Shown here: one piece after another, positions 1 to 11,734 of the stretch
How the letters are laid out: each line of letters starts with the position of its first letter
How positions within the stretch are numbered: position 1 is the first letter of the stretch
Assembly (NCBI GenBank): GCA_963854835.1
Contig: OY978526.1
Span: 47,149,140 to 47,213,139, forward strand
DNA from: Megamerina dolium
Taxonomy: Eukaryota; Arthropoda; Insecta; Diptera; Megamerinidae
Direction: 5' to 3'
Length of the DNA stretch: 64,000 nucleotides
Program-made: the position numbers and the translations under genes
Notes under the pieces: generated by a model
Seen by the model: the letters and a program-made list of their open reading frames with translations, nothing else
The model's database searches: none
What the model was told of the DNA's origin: nothing

Positions 1-1
1 C

Positions 2-1588
2 TACTCTTTGTGGAAATCAGCAAAAAGCTCAAATCTGCCAATTCTCACTGATTCCCCCATCCGTTTGAGTGACGGAAATTGGGCTAGAAGCAACTGTGAG
101 AAGGGTTTGGCTTTTGCAGACCACCTAAAAAGTGTGTTTACACCCAATCCACCCTCTTCACAGTCCTCATTACCAAAATTAACTTCTCAACCTTACTCAA
201 TAACGCTGAAAATTAAAAAAAAGGACATATTCAAAGCAATTTATAAAGATTTAAATCCAAAAAAATCACCTGGTCCAGATAAAATTACTGGTAAAATGAT
301 AAAAGAGCTACCTCCGGCTTCAGTAATTCATCTCATGCACATTTTCAATGATATCCTTCGTATTAAACACTATCCCAAATGCTGGAAAACTTCAAAAATT
401 ATTATGATAGCAAAACCAGGAAAAGACCCTACAAAAGTTGCATCGTACAGACCTATCAGCCTCCTGCCTCTACTCTCTAAAGTATTCGAAAAGCTGCTTG
501 TCATGAATATAACTCCATTTATTAATCTCAACCAACTCATTCCTCAACATCAGTTTGGATTTAGAAAACAGCACGGCACAATAGAACAAGTCCACCGCAT
601 TGTAACTCTGATAAGGAACACTTTTGAAGAAAAAAAGTATTGCTCAGCTGTCTTTCTTGATATCACTCAAGCTTTCCATAAAGTATGGCATGATGGCCTT
701 ATTTACAAACTCAAACTATTACTGCCTGCAAATATCTCCTCATTGCTCAGTAGCTACCTCACGAAAAGACAATTTCTCGTACATCACAAGGATTACACAA
801 CAAATCCATTGGATATTCACGCTGGCGTTCCTCAAGGAAGCGTTTTGGGTCCCTTACTGTATCTCTTATACACTTCAGATATGCCCAACAATAACTATAC
901 ATTCATATCGACCTTTGCTGATGATACGGCAATATTGTGCTCTCGCTCTAACCCCATAGAAGCTACTAAACTCCTGCAGACTCATGTCGATTCTCTCGAA
1001 ATCTGGCTAGCAAAATGGCGTATAAAAGTCAATGAATCAAAGAGCGTACATGTAACCTTCACGCTAAGGCTAGATACATGTCCCCCACTTAAAATTAATG
1101 GCCAATCAGTTCCACAATGTTCCTCAACAAAGTATTTGGGTATTCACCTCGACAGAAGGCTGACATGGAAAAATCACATAGAGGCAAAGAAAACTCAGAT
1201 CAAGCTTAAAATGAATCAGTTATGGTGGCTGTTACACAAAAGATCAAAGTTGAATCTTGAATACAAAGTGCTATTATATAAAGCAATCCTGAAACCAATC
1301 TGGACTTATGGTATTCAGTTTTGGGGCACCGCATCTCCCTCTAATATCGAAAAATTGCAGCGAATACAATCCAAGTGTCTGCGAATTATTGTAAACGCGC
1401 CTTGGTATATGAGGAACGTTAACATCCATCGAGATTTAAATGTATCCACAATTTCTGAGGAAGTTGCAATGTCCTGCAGAAGCTACATTCAAAAATTACA
1501 CAATCATCCGAATCCCCTTGCTAGACAATTGTTGCTGAGCAAGGGGCATCGTCGATTAAAAAGAAAAGACACACTGAATATGCTGTAA
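2..1588 (+). CDS. Jockey-type ORF2, reverse transcriptase part (partial, uninterrupted)
   Basis: This is the RT of a non-LTR retrotransposon, which makes cDNA at a nicked target by target-primed reverse transcription. The frame is open from the window edge to a TAA at 1586-1588, about 528 codons. Visible motifs are NPKKSPGPDKI near residue 85, YRPISLLPLLSKVFEKL, QFGFRKQHGT, motif A with FLD at 653-661, VPQGSVLGPLLY and the FADD box at 914-925. In motif A the strongly conserved second aspartate of AFDKVW is histidine here (AFHKVW), while copy 2 has AFDKVW. The endonuclease lies outside the window. The C-terminal part is rich in basic residues. No stop or frameshift is present, unlike copy 2, so it is a recent copy, but its function cannot be judged without the missing 5' end. 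Confidence 0.85.
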   Translation, partial: YSLWKSAKSSNLPILTDSPIRLSDGNWARSNCEKGLAFADHLKSVFTPNPPSSQSSLPKLTSQPYSITLKIKKKDIFKAIYKDLNPKKSPGPDKITGKMIKELPPASVIHLMHIFNDILRIKHYPKCWKTSKIIMIAKPGKDPTKVASYRPISLLPLLSKVFEKLLVMNITPFINLNQLIPQHQFGFRKQHGTIEQVHRIVTLIRNTFEEKKYCSAVFLDITQAFHKVWHDGLIYKLKLLLPANISSLLSSYLTKRQFLVHHKDYTTNPLDIHAGVPQGSVLGPLLYLLYTSDMPNNNYTFISTFADDTAILCSRSNPIEATKLLQTHVDSLEIWLAKWRIKVNESKSVHVTFTLRLDTCPPLKINGQSVPQCSSTKYLGIHLDRRLTWKNHIEAKKTQIKLKMNQLWWLLHKRSKLNLEYKVLLYKAILKPIWTYGIQFWGTASPSNIEKLQRIQSKCLRIIVNAPWYMRNVNIHRDLNVSTISEEVAMSCRSYIQKLHNHPNPLARQLLLSKGHRRLKRKDTLNML

Positions 1589-1706
1589 AATTGCTACATC
1601 TCGCGACTCACCAAATTGTGATGGAACGTAGGGGATATCACATAGTTTTATTTAGTTTGTAAGATTTGAATACTTATTGTTAGTTTCTTGTATTTAAGAA
1701 AGATTC

Positions 1707-1750
1707 AATAAAAAAAAATAAGCTAACAAAAAAAAAAAAAAAAAAAAAAA
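1707..1750 (+). other. Poly(A) signal and poly(A) tail of Jockey copy 1
   Basis: AATAAA lies at 1707-1712 and a 23-nt A run at 1728-1750 ends the element. This is the 3' signature of a retroposed Jockey-type transcript. Confidence 0.8.
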
Positions 1751-2111
1751 TCTTGAGCCTCAGCAGAAAAGACATCAAGCTCTGCACTGAACTATTAACA
1801 GGACATTGTAAACTTAATTATCACATGATGAAAATGGGTGTGGTTAAAAACGATCTCTGTCGAATCTGTCTTGAAAAGAAGGAAACAGCAGAACACGTTC
1901 TTGGCAATTGCCCAGCTGTGGCTAGACGCAGACTATACTACCTAGGTAAAGGATTCATAGTTCCCAGGGACTTAGTTAAAATCAATCCCACAGCAATGAC
2001 AAGATATCTAAATAGTCTTGAGATATGCTAGTTAGGGAATAAGTCTACACAAAAGATCTTCAGGTCGCAGTGTTTCATAGCCTTAATAATAATAATAATA
2101 ATAATAATAAT
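1751..2111 (+). pseudogene. LOA/R1-like LINE, C-terminal CCHC region and 3' end (5' truncated)
   Basis: The frame at 1753-2031 encodes 92 residues. It contains TGHCKLNYHMMKMG and then a zinc-knuckle-like stretch, CRICLEKKETAEHVLGNCPA, followed by ARRRLYYLG. This is the C-terminal region that follows RNase H in LOA/Bilbo and related I/R1-group elements (family knowledge). A short 3' UTR follows and ends in a TAA microsatellite at 2084-2111, the tail type expected for this group. The 5' side is cut exactly at the Jockey poly(A) tail, so Jockey either inserted here or was joined later. A second fragment, possibly of the same family, lies at 9353-9810. Confidence 0.75.
2084..2111 (+). repeat. TAA microsatellite tail
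   Basis: Nine or so TAA units directly follow the LOA/R1-like 3' UTR and are best read as its tail. Confidence 0.8.
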
Positions 2112-3180
2112 TGAAAATTTTACTTATTGTGATACTTTCTCGTTGAGTTTTGATAAGTATGGAAATTAACATGGAGAAGTCTATGTATATGCGTATCGAA
2201 ATCTTTAATCTAGGATAAATATACAACTGATTAAATATTCTTCGTGAGAGAATAATGCATATCCAGTAGACATGATAAATATAAACATTCCATTTCTTAT
2301 ATGCATTATATTTCTTATAGTGACTTTCGTCCTTCCTCCATTGATTTTTCATACTGATGTCGCCTAGCCAGAATAGGCTCATTAGTGCATAAATTGTGCC
2401 CTTAGTTTATACGGACTTTGCTGGACTTCTCTAATCTATATGAATAATACGCAATAACTTTTTAAAAATGCAAAACAGTATACGCTGCCTAAACCCAAGA
2501 TACAATGAAAAAGTAGAGGAAAATGAAATATTGTATACGTATGATTCATGAAATTTACATAGATAAGCAAAAGCCTCTGGTACACTAAAGAATATAAAAA
2601 AGCATCATCGATAAGGAAAAAGACAACAAAGCGAAAATATTTAAAATACACTCATAACACAAGCACACGCCCACACTAAGACGGCAACGACTTCAGAGGG
2701 GTAGTCTAGCTTACTTTATTGATCTTTTGCGCACATCTGCTCAAGGATGTGTTAAATATCACATCGTTAGATATTTTCATAATAAATGCAGAGCACACGT
2801 TGTACATATATGTATCTACATATATTGCTAAACTTGTCACATATGCTTTCGTTCAATGTATTCCTTATTAATACATGAATGGCAATGTTACGACAAAGAA
2901 TTTTCGTGTAGGCAATAGCAGCAGATATGGTGAAGCACAACTTTCTGAACATAACTACTACATATAAGGTATATGTATGTATAAAATTTCATAAAGATTA
3001 TGAAAGCTAAAAAGTAATGACATTTTAAAGACGAATCAATCAAATTATTTATTAATAGTAGTAACAAGGAAATAACAACAACAACAACAATTTAATATGA
3101 ATGAATGTAGAGTGTGTTCTCGTTTCAGTGAGTAACACTTATAATGAGCCTTATTCAAAATAAAGCCCTGTATATCATTT
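2112..3180. other. No recognisable gene or element
   Basis: AT-rich sequence with short random open frames only. A small CAA repeat lies near 3072-3090. Nothing else is recognised. Confidence 0.6.
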
Positions 3181-3466
3181 GAGGTGCTGTAGCTCAATGG
3201 TTAGTGCATTTGCATACTAATCTGTAGGTCGCTAGTTGAGTCCCTGATGGAAAGATTTTATTTTCGACGGTACCCCCTGTCTACTAGCAATTGGTAATTC
3301 TTCCGGCAAAAACACTTCAATAAGAACTTTATAACAAAGCTCAGAGAGCTCAGAGAAGTCACAAGGATGTTGCCATTCGGAACGGGCTAATATAAGTTAG
3401 TTCATACTAATAATGTCCAAAACTAAACACACAACAGGACTGGAAGAGAAACTCGGTCATCGAGAG
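3181..3466 (+). mobile_element. tRNA-derived SINE, copy A (diverged)
   Basis: The head resembles a tRNA: TAGCTCAATGGTTAG fits a pol III A box, and the anticodon-arm and B-box-like parts follow. The body shares landmarks with copies at 17961, 37221, 45591 and 61851: a GGTACC-CTGTC block, GCAATTGG, TTCTTCCGGC, ACAAAGCTCAGA and TTCGGAACGGGCTA. It is the most diverged copy. The end is ragged near 3466 and lacks the TTTA tail. Confidence 0.7.
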
Positions 3467-4021
3467 TGTTCTGCATGAGCAGATCCGAGAGTGGAATATC
3501 AAAAGCTTTAGCTGTACCGGGTGATCACAGCTTACTCACGTCTAGCCTTTTCTGTGTGAGACTTCGTTCGTTGTTTGCGACACACTAGAAGCATGCCTTC
3601 CATCGGTCACCATATGATATATTTGTTTTCTCGTTCGCTGATCTCGAGACATTATGGATCTCGAGATGTTGGAATCTGTTACTACTAATTACCATGTTTC
3701 ATGCTGCGGCAAAGTTGATAAGTTCTGATGGAAGCTGAATTTTCTGATAGTTGGACTAAAGATGCCTTTCTGGTAAGAGAGTTGCCAAGCTTCTAGGCGC
3801 TACAAGAAGGTCGCTTTTGTCGCATCATCCTTCTCGTTCGTCGGGGCCCTGGTGCGGATTGTGGCCAGTTGTTCGGTCACAGGTGAGAAGAGTATGTCTA
3901 TATGTCGCAGCCTCTTGCTGACGGAAAATTAACACCCAAATCCACATGTATTTCTCAAGGATATTAATTTTCAAGATGGATAAACATAAAGTAGAAGAAA
4001 ACACCAAAGAATAGAAAAATT
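3467..4021. other. Unassigned sequence upstream of the RTE endonuclease
   Basis: No protein match is seen. Part of it may be the 5' UTR of the RTE element that starts coding at 4022. Confidence 0.4.
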
Positions 4022-5902
4022 ATGAATATTGTAACGTATAATATCAGGTCGCTATTCAACAATAAGAAACTTTTAGAACTGGAGGAAGAAATCGATAAAA
4101 TAAAGTGGGATATAATGGGACTCAGCGAAGTAAGAAGAAGAGTAGAAGCACTAATTGCGCTTAAATCAGGAAATGAGTTCTTTTATAGAGGCAACGACAA
4201 CTCGTCGTTAGTTGGCGTTGGTTTTCTAATTAACAAAAAGTATGTAAAGAATATTGTTTACACAAAAAGTATATCAGAAAGAGTAGCATATCTTATATTG
4301 ACTTTAAATAACAGCTACAAAATGAAAATAATACAAGCATATGCTCCAACATAAGACTACGGCGACGAAATTGCAGAAAGCATTTACGAAGGTGTTGAAG
4401 CAGGGATACAAGAGGAATATTGTCATTATACATTTATAATAGGAGATTTTAACGCCAGAGTTGGAGAACAAGCAAATAATAATAGAATAATTAATGTATG
4501 GTCAGAAGAATTGCCAGAAGTTACGATAGATGAGCTAAAATATTGCATAAGCGTAATGAAAAACGGTAAAAGTCCAGGAGGAGACGGAATTGTTAACGAA
4601 GCGCTGAAAATTGGTGGAGATAAGTTATTACAAGAAATTGTTAGATTACATAATATGTGTTTAGAAAATGGAAAAATTCCAATCGAATGGCAAAATGCGG
4701 TGACTATAATCCTTCACAAATAGGGGGACATAACAAACCTTGAAAACTATAGGCCATTAAGTCTGTTATCGCATCTCTATAAACTTTTGACAAAGATATT
4801 AACAAAACGCTTGGAGAACAAATTGGAACTTTATTAACCCCGAAAACAAGCGGGCTTTCGGAGTGGTTTTGGAACAAATGACCATTTTCATTGAATAAAA
4901 ACTATTATTGAGAAAATCGTAGAATATAATAGACCAATTGTTCTAAGTTTCATAGATTTTAAAAAAGCTTTTGATACAATAGAACATCATGCAATAGTTC
5001 AAGCACTTAGAGATTGCCCTTAAGCTTTTTACTCTGATATTGGAATATGCTTTCAAAAAACTATATTCAGAAAATAAAGGAATAAAGATTGATGGAGAAT
5101 ATTTAAGTCACCTGCGGTTTGCGGATGATATTGTCCTGATAACTGATAATTTAAACGATGCCAAGGAAATGTTAGTGTATGTAAAATGGGGGCAGCTAGT
5201 GTTGGTTTATATATAAACATCCAAAAAACGCAATTTATGACAAATTTGGTTACAAACGTAAACATCACAATGGAGGAGGGAGGTTAAATTTCAAATAAAA
5301 ATATCTCGGACAAGAAATTACAATTGGCAAAGGCAACCAAACTCATGAAATAGATCGAAGAATAAGCATAGGATGGGGGCTTTTGGAAAATTAAAATATG
5401 TCTTTAAAAGCGGTTTACCTATATGCCTTAAAAGAAAGGTATATGATCAGTGTGTACTACCCGTCATTACGTATGGTTGCGAAATCTTAAGTCTTACCAA
5501 ACGCACAATTAATAAATTGCAAGTGGCTCAGAGAGCAATGGAAAGATCAATGATTGGGGTAATAAGAAGAGATAGAATAACAAATACAGCTTTGAGAGAG
5601 AAAACAAAAGTGGCTGACATAATTGAAATAATAACTAAGACAAAGTGGTGATGGGCTGGCCATGTCGCTCGCATGACAAACAATCGATGGACAAAATGAA
5701 TTCTTGAATGGAGACTACGAGAAAACAAGAGAAAGATTGGAAGACCACCTACAAGATGGAATGATGACATCAAGCGAATATCTAGATGCAGGATAAAGAC
5801 ACCGCAAGATAGGGAAAATTGGAAAAATAAGGAGGAGGAATATGTTCAACAGTGGACTGAAATGGCTGGATGATATTGATGATGATGATGATGATGATTA
5901 GA
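4022..5902 (+). pseudogene. RTE-BovB-type LINE pol, decayed
   Basis: An APE-type endonuclease starts at 4022 with IVTYNIRSLFNNKK, then MGLSEVRRR, VGFLINKKY and QAYAPT. A stop follows, and the frame resumes with GDFNARVGEQ near 4443. After an internal deletion the RT appears: NGKSPGGDGIVNEALK, ENYRPLSLLSHLYK, motif A SFIDFKKAFDTIEH near 4950, and motif C FADD at 5118-5129. The C-terminal domain has VITYGCEILSLTK, AQRAMERSMIGV, DRITN and WAGHVARM, the signature of the BovB/craniofacial-development-protein-2-like group. Stops lie near 4352, 4721, 4835 and 5021, with at least two internal deletions. It ends in a GAT-repeat tail, as RTE elements often do. It is dead. Confidence 0.85.
5870..5898 (+). 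repeat. GAT microsatellite tail of the RTE element
   Basis: A GAT tract with one interruption follows the last RTE codons directly. Short-unit tails are typical of RTE LINEs. Confidence 0.75.
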
Positions 5903-6242
5903 ACTAACATTTTCAATAAAAAAAAATCAATTCAAGTGTTGCACTAATTTAAAAGTAATTTTTGTCTATAGTCTTTTCCAAAAAATCTTTATTTTTCCAA
6001 AATAAATCATATTTATACTTACAAGCTCAAAATTTCATTATAGATCAGGGCCGTCCAAGCCAGATACGTTCTCGAGCCAAAACAAATTATTACATATACT
6101 GGAGGGCCATAAAACAATTTTTTTTAATAAATAAACCGAAGGATTTGGGAAATCGTCGAGATTTTAAGAACAATCGCAGCAATATGAAGTATAATTTCAC
6201 TTGTTGCCATACGATTAACTAATCCATTCATTATTTGGGATG
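5903..6242. other. No recognisable gene or element
   Basis: AT-rich DNA. The 86-codon plus-strand frame here has no motif and is not supported as a gene. Confidence 0.5.
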
Positions 6243-7275
6243 CTTACTTACTTACTTATGTGGCCATAACAACCGAATATCGATTTAGGCCGAAAATAAC
6301 ATGCTTCGCCAGCCAACTCTGTTCTTCGCTAGCTGGCGCCAGTTAGAAATTCCAAGCGCCGTCAGGTTCTCCAGTACTTGGTCTTCTGCGTCGTCCTCCA
6401 GCGGGTTTCCGAATATAACACCTTCTTAGCTGGAGCGTGTTCTTCCATTCGCTCGACATGAAATGGAATGGACATGAAATGGTGGAAATTGTCCAGACTT
6501 CAGCGCCATATGTTAGGACAGGCATGATGAGAGACTTGTAGAGTGTAGTTTTCGTTCTTCGAGAAAGGGCTCGACTTCTCAATTGCTTACTCAGCCCAAA
6601 GTAACACCTGTTAGCAAGAGTGATCCTTCGTAATATCTCCAGGCTGACGTCATTACTGCTGTTAATGCTGCACAACGGGAGTTATGCAGTGTCATTCTAC
6701 AAAGTCGAATTAGCTTTGCAGGAATACCGAACTCAGACTTTGTTGCGTAGAGGTAATCCCTTACCGGACTGTCGATAGCGGCTTTATAATCAACAAATAG
6801 GTGGTGCGTGTCGATCTGTTTTTCTTGGGTCTTCTCCAGGATTTGGCGCAGTGTGAAAATCTGGTCGATGGTGGATTTACCAGGTCTGAAGCCATACTGA
6901 TACGGTCCAATCAGGTTGCTGAGCATAGGCTTCAACCTTTCACACAGTACACAGGCTCAGACCTTGTAAGCGATGCTCAGGAGACTTATTCCACGGTAGT
7001 TGGCGCAAATTATGGGGTCTCCTTTATTTGTATAGGACAGAGAACACTGAGCCTCCAATCATCAGGCATGCTTTCATCTGACCATATTCTGCTTATGAGC
7101 TGGTGCATGCGGGTGAGCAGCTCATCGCCTCCGGTCTTAAACAACTCGGCAGGCAGGCCATCGGCACCTGCAGCTTTGTTGTTCTTCAACCTTAAAATGG
7201 CCGTTTCAACCTCGTCATAGTCGGGTGGTGGAACATCAACACCATCATCTGTAATTGGTGGTGGGATGCTACAGA
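6243..7275 (-). pseudogene. LINE family C pol fragment, copy C1
   Basis: Read on the minus strand, RT pieces include NLIGPYQYGFRPGKSTIDQIF, THHLFVDYKAA and EFGIPAKLIRLCRM. After a deletion they are followed by NDVSLEILRRITLANRCYFG and LTYGAEVWTIS. The YADD region is missing. The 3' end is the conserved family C terminus, with GGCGCCAG and TATGGCCACATAAG, and a short TAAG-type repeat tail at 6243-6258. The same family occurs at 11735, 28640, 35530, 61310 and 62262. The clade is unresolved; I would test RTE-related groups first. Confidence 0.8.
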
Positions 7276-8405
7276 AATAAAATATACTTACAAAATTTAT
7301 TTTCGCATTTCATGGTAGATTAAAAATATTCGTCGCGAGCCGCAAAAGTATAGGTCGATGTCCGCATGCGCCTCGCGGACCATGTATTGGACAGCCTTGA
7401 TATAGATTATGAAAGTTCAACCTAATCACTTTCCTCACAAAAGTGCCTTAGACACTTTCTTTTCAACGAATCATGTCCTGTGTGACTATTAATAGGACAG
7501 ACGGCGATCTTATATTTTGGGATACAGCTAGAAAAAAATTGTACCGACAGAATTCACTTTTCAAGTAAGAAACCAATAGTTTTAACCCATTATTTGTTGA
7601 GGGCAGTTACGGATAAGGTAATATATACGTAGTGTAGTGGAGACAGTGATGATGATGCTGATGCTGGTCAACGCATGATACATATTTATAGTTATATATG
7701 ATTTCTATAATTTTTATATCATATTTTCAACTATTGTACATCCCCAATTCTGTATATATGGGTAGTTTTCGTTTTTTTTATATTGGTATAAGTTATTTGT
7801 TGTTCTGTTTATGTGCTATATGTATATCGATAGACTTGAGAACACATGTTTGATTTGACCACAAATGGATTTTTTCAAAGGGAATTTATTTGAAAGTTTA
7901 ATATTAGCATCATTACACAAGTTGGGTTTGTTTATTCTTACTATGCACATAAGTACACACGTGTTGTGTATCCTTGGATGAATTTAAAAATCGATTTTTT
8001 TATGCAGACACACTTTTGTTGTGCAGTAGAATCAGAAAATACACGTGCAAACCAAATTACGAAAGTATTCAATTACACAGCTTGGAAGTCGTTTTGGTGC
8101 ATTTTGTCCTGGAACTACCTGGAACTTCTGTTCTTGTTACGTAGAGGAATGGATTGAAATATGTATTTAGTTTTGAATGACTGAAATCCAAACAGTCTCA
8201 CCCCAGACTCCGACAATAGTCCGTCGCCATGTGCTTACCCTATCTTAAAGCGCAACTTTTTTGTGGAATTGTGTTATATTTCTTAACTGCAATTTATTAC
8301 GACCGATGTACATAAATGCTATATCGTTTTTAATGTATTGATATGTACTACATATTCTTCTAGAAAATATTGATCTGCGAATTCATTCGAATTCGGCTGC
8401 TTATA
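7276..8405. other. No recognisable gene or element
   Basis: AT-rich DNA with only short random open frames. The 63-codon frame near 7966 has no recognisable motif. Confidence 0.5.
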
Positions 8406-9300
8406 AAGGGTTATCTATTTCACGGTTTCAAAAATATAGGTCTAGAATTCGACATCTGTCAAACTGAGTTGTTAAAACAATTTATTTCTTTTTCAGTTTA
8501 AAGTCTGACATTTGCGAAAATGGATCGCTTAACTATCGCACAACGCACTAAAATTGTAAAAACCTACTACAAAAATGGTGATTCTGCCACAGCTACATAT
8601 CGTGCATTAAGAGGAGATTATGGTTTACATAATCGTCCAACTACGCAAGCAATTGGCAAAATTGTGAAGAAATATGAAGAGACTGGATCGGTTACAGATA
8701 TTATAAGGCCTGTGCATCATCGTTTCGCTCGTACCACCGAAAATATCGCTGCTGTAAGTGAAAGTTTTGCCGAAGACCCGAATGTGTCGATTCCTCGTCG
8801 TTCTCAGGAATTAGGACTGTTAATTCGGAGCGTTATGGTCATATGATAACCGACTTTTTTTTGCCTGCTATTGAAGAATACGACTTTGAGAATATGTGGT
8901 TTCAACAAGACGGTGCCACATGCCACACAACGCGAGCGAATATGGCTTTATTGCAAGAGAAATTTTCTGGCTGCGTAATTTCTCGTCGTGACGATATCAA
9001 GTGGCCACCAAGATCATGCGATTTGACACCGCTTGACTTTTTTTTGTGGGGCTATGCGAAAGACCGTGTTTATGCAGATAAACCTTTAACTCTTGAGCAC
9101 CTAAAAACCAACATTCGTCACGTTATGGCTGAGATACCGCCCAATATGTGTCAAAAAGTGGTCGAAAATTACCTCAAAAGAATCGATGCTTGCAACAATT
9201 CGCGTGGTGGTCATTGAAATGATGTAGTATTTCACACATAATGTCAACGTTCAAACTTTATAATAAAAAAGAAATATCATGATAAAAAATATTTTATATG
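8406..9300 (+). mobile_element. DD41D (rosa-like) mariner, copy R1, internally deleted
   Basis: The 5' inverted repeat starts AAGGGTTATCTATTTCACGG after a TA. The transposase begins at ATG 8520 (MDRLTIAQ) and keeps the N-terminal helix-turn-helix region to about 8818. A deletion of roughly 360 bp relative to copy R3 then removes the first catalytic aspartate and shifts the frame. The C-terminal half resumes with ERYGHMITDFF, FQQDGATCHTT and SCDLTPLDFFLWGYAKDRVY, ending at 9217. The 3' UTR matches the other copies up to about 9300, where the 3' inverted repeat is lost. The copy is non-autonomous. Confidence 0.85.
8520..9217 (+). pseudogene. DD41D mariner transposase, internal deletion and frameshift
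   Basis: Two open frames, 8520-8846 and 8843-9217, are the two ends of one transposase joined by an internal deletion at about 8819. The second D (QQDGATCH) and third D (LTPLDFF) remain, and the first (SDEAHF in the sister copies) is gone. Confidence 0.85.
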
Positions 9301-9352
9301 TAAATACGAATTCACGAATTCAGTTTCGTTTTTAAAGTATTTAATAAATAAA

Positions 9353-9810
9353 ATGGTTGCATATCTGCATACCTGTAGCATGCACTTGATTCCCTGGAAA
9401 ATTGAACCAATAGCTGCGGGTTTTGGGGTCAACCCTAAGACAGAACTCGTTCTATTCACTAGAAATTACAAACCAGATCATGTAGTCTTCGCTTTCGCCT
9501 TCGTTGATTATGACATAACCGAGTCAACTTTTGACCACAAATTTCATATGCATATACCTGGCGGAAAAGATTTGGAAATAAAGCCAGTTTTATACCGATA
9601 GCTCAAAGCCAGATAAATTTGTAACACACGTGACATAGGAATACTTACTCGCAGTTAAGATGAAATTAAATCCATAGAATAAATTTCTTTGAATTCAACT
9701 GTAGCTCGTAACTGCATATTTTACCATCTTGTTTGGATGCCAGGTCATAGAGACACAATAGGGAACGAAATGGTGGGCAAATCATCCAAGGAAAAACATA
9801 AACGTAGGAA
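9353..9810 (+). pseudogene. LOA/R1-like LINE fragment: RT thumb and RNase H
   Basis: The frame from 9353 contains GFGVNPKTELVLFTRNYKP. This is the thumb-side motif of R1/LOA/I-group reverse transcriptases (GLGVNPxKTELVLFTRxYK). About 130 bp further on, another frame reads VWMPGHRDTIGNEMVGKSSK, the RNase H signature W(V/I)PGHxGxxGNExAD. Order and spacing fit one decayed element. It may belong with the C-terminal fragment at 1751-2111; alignment of a full-length copy would decide. Confidence 0.65.
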
Positions 9811-11734
9811 ACTCTTCCTCTTGTGTTGGGTATAATAATAAAGTAAAAATATATAATGGGTTATTTTGATATGATTATGAAAAGAACGAACTTCCGTTTG
9901 GTTTTACTTCAATAACATTTTTTGAATTAAATAAGAAAAAATGTAACCACATTTGAAAGTAATTGTAACTGGAAAAAAAGTTAAATCAAGCATTTTCTAA
10001 GTCTAAAATTTACATTTGTCGGCTTACTGTAAGTTTTTACAATTATGTTTGATTTGCTGCATATGAATTCTAACTGATGTATTGTAGTATTTAATAGCAA
10101 GAGATAGAATTTATTATCTCATGCTTTTCGTAACATAAGTAAAACCATTATTTTCACATCAGGAAGAGCAAAACAATAAATTACATATGTATGTGTTTTA
10201 ACAATCTCTTTCCAAATTCCCTACATATACTTGACTCTCAGCTAAGTTATTAAAATATGTTATGCAAACTACTGTTAATGCATAGGCACTAAGTTAATAC
10301 TTTGCTCTCGAAATTTGTGTAGGCATTGCTGTGATTTTGTTTGTTTTTTAATAATAATGTTAACATTTGTTGGAAATTGATGTAATGTTATCGAATACTG
10401 CAAATAACAGTACAGGACTTCACATCTGACATGCTCTATTCTGTCGTGCATCATATTTGAATGTATCGGAAGGAACCTCATATACATAGTTGTACTCAAT
10501 TTGGTGAATCAGTTGATATGGTGCACTCATGGTGTGTACTTATTATCTATGGGATGCCATTAGAATGTCATATGTGGAAGCGTTATTTGTACGCAATTTC
10601 TTCGTGATTAATATTATTGTTCCAAATGGAGCAGTGTTATACATTCGTTTCTGTGAGGTTTGATTTCGATGAAATTATTTGCAATATATTCTAATCAATA
10701 TTTCAAAATTACTTACCATAAATAAGCAAATAAAACTTTTATTCAATACAATAAAAATCTCACCAAAGTTACACAATATTATATATTTTATTTTATAATG
10801 AATTACCTAAATACTGCAGAACAGCAAATTATAAATATGTATATGATAACAAAATAAATCAATTTATTTAAACTTAAGAACTTAAAGTCTAAAAATTTTT
10901 AGGTAGAAAACATATTTGAAGCACACATCAAATGCAACCTTTTAAACTAATAGCTTATAAATCTTCTTCGTCGATATGCATGTAAGTTCTAAGGAATTTT
11001 TTATAATGAGAACTGAACAAAAAATCACTAATACTTCAATAAATGGGTGAATACATTTGCTTTTATACTAAATTCGAAATCTTGTCTTATTCATATAATA
11101 AATATTATGAACACACGAATAAGCACAATTGTTTGAAACCCAAAAAGGATGTCTACATCTTATACATCAGTGATTTTATTTAAAAGATAATATAACTAGG
11201 TAAACTAAACTACATATGAGTATTTCTCATTAAAAAGACAATGTGTTGCAGGACAAGGACAATGAACTAAGTCGAACAAAAAGTTTAGTATTCAAGTAAG
11301 AGTCGTACGTAGAATCGTTTAGGTCTGTTTCATTTTTAAGCATTATATTACTTCTTCTTACTTACTTACTTTTATACAACTTATTTACCATTGTCCGACG
11401 ACATATGCCACATCTATAAATATTTCGAAATTATGCATTTGGTTTCTAATAGTGAAATTGAAAATTTCATTAGATGGCATAATGGGCGTGTTTTATTCGA
11501 AAACTCGCTTAATACGAAAGTTGCTATGCGGATTTGATTTAAATTTTTGTTTATACATATATATGTTAAATGTCAAGTAAGGGTGACCAAATTCTGATTA
11601 TTTAATTGGTAAAATTGGTTGCGTTGCAAAATTCTTCTTTCCTTTTTCTTAATATATAAGTAATATCTCGTTCCTCACTGGAACTCTTGCTAAAACAACA
11701 TTCAACTACCCAAAGAGTTCACTATACGAGTACC
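9811..11734. other. No recognisable gene or element
   Basis: AT-rich DNA. A short CTTA repeat lies at about 11352-11371, like the tails of family C LINEs in reverse, but no LINE 3' end adjoins it. Confidence 0.5.

Larger units (their letters stand above)
1..1750 (+). mobile_element. Jockey-type non-LTR retrotransposon, copy 1 (3' part)
   Basis: The element enters from the left window edge inside ORF2 and runs to a poly(A) tail at 1728-1750, with an AATAAA signal at 1707-1712. It is nearly identical to the 3' part of a second copy at about 19590-22517, which also carries an endonuclease upstream, so this belongs to the same family. Whether the 5' end is truncated cannot be seen. Poly(A) tails and an RT with a FADD box fit the Jockey clade; a phylogeny would settle the clade. 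The tail abuts a LOA/R1-like fragment at 1751. Confidence 0.88.

Noticed and set aside
3076..3090. CRISPR-like or other spaced repeats
   Set aside because: Only simple microsatellites are present; no array of repeats with unique spacers occurs in the window, and the DNA is eukaryotic in character.
11352..11371. LINE tail at a CTTA repeat
   Set aside because: The repeat unit resembles family C tails, but the conserved 3' terminus is not next to it.
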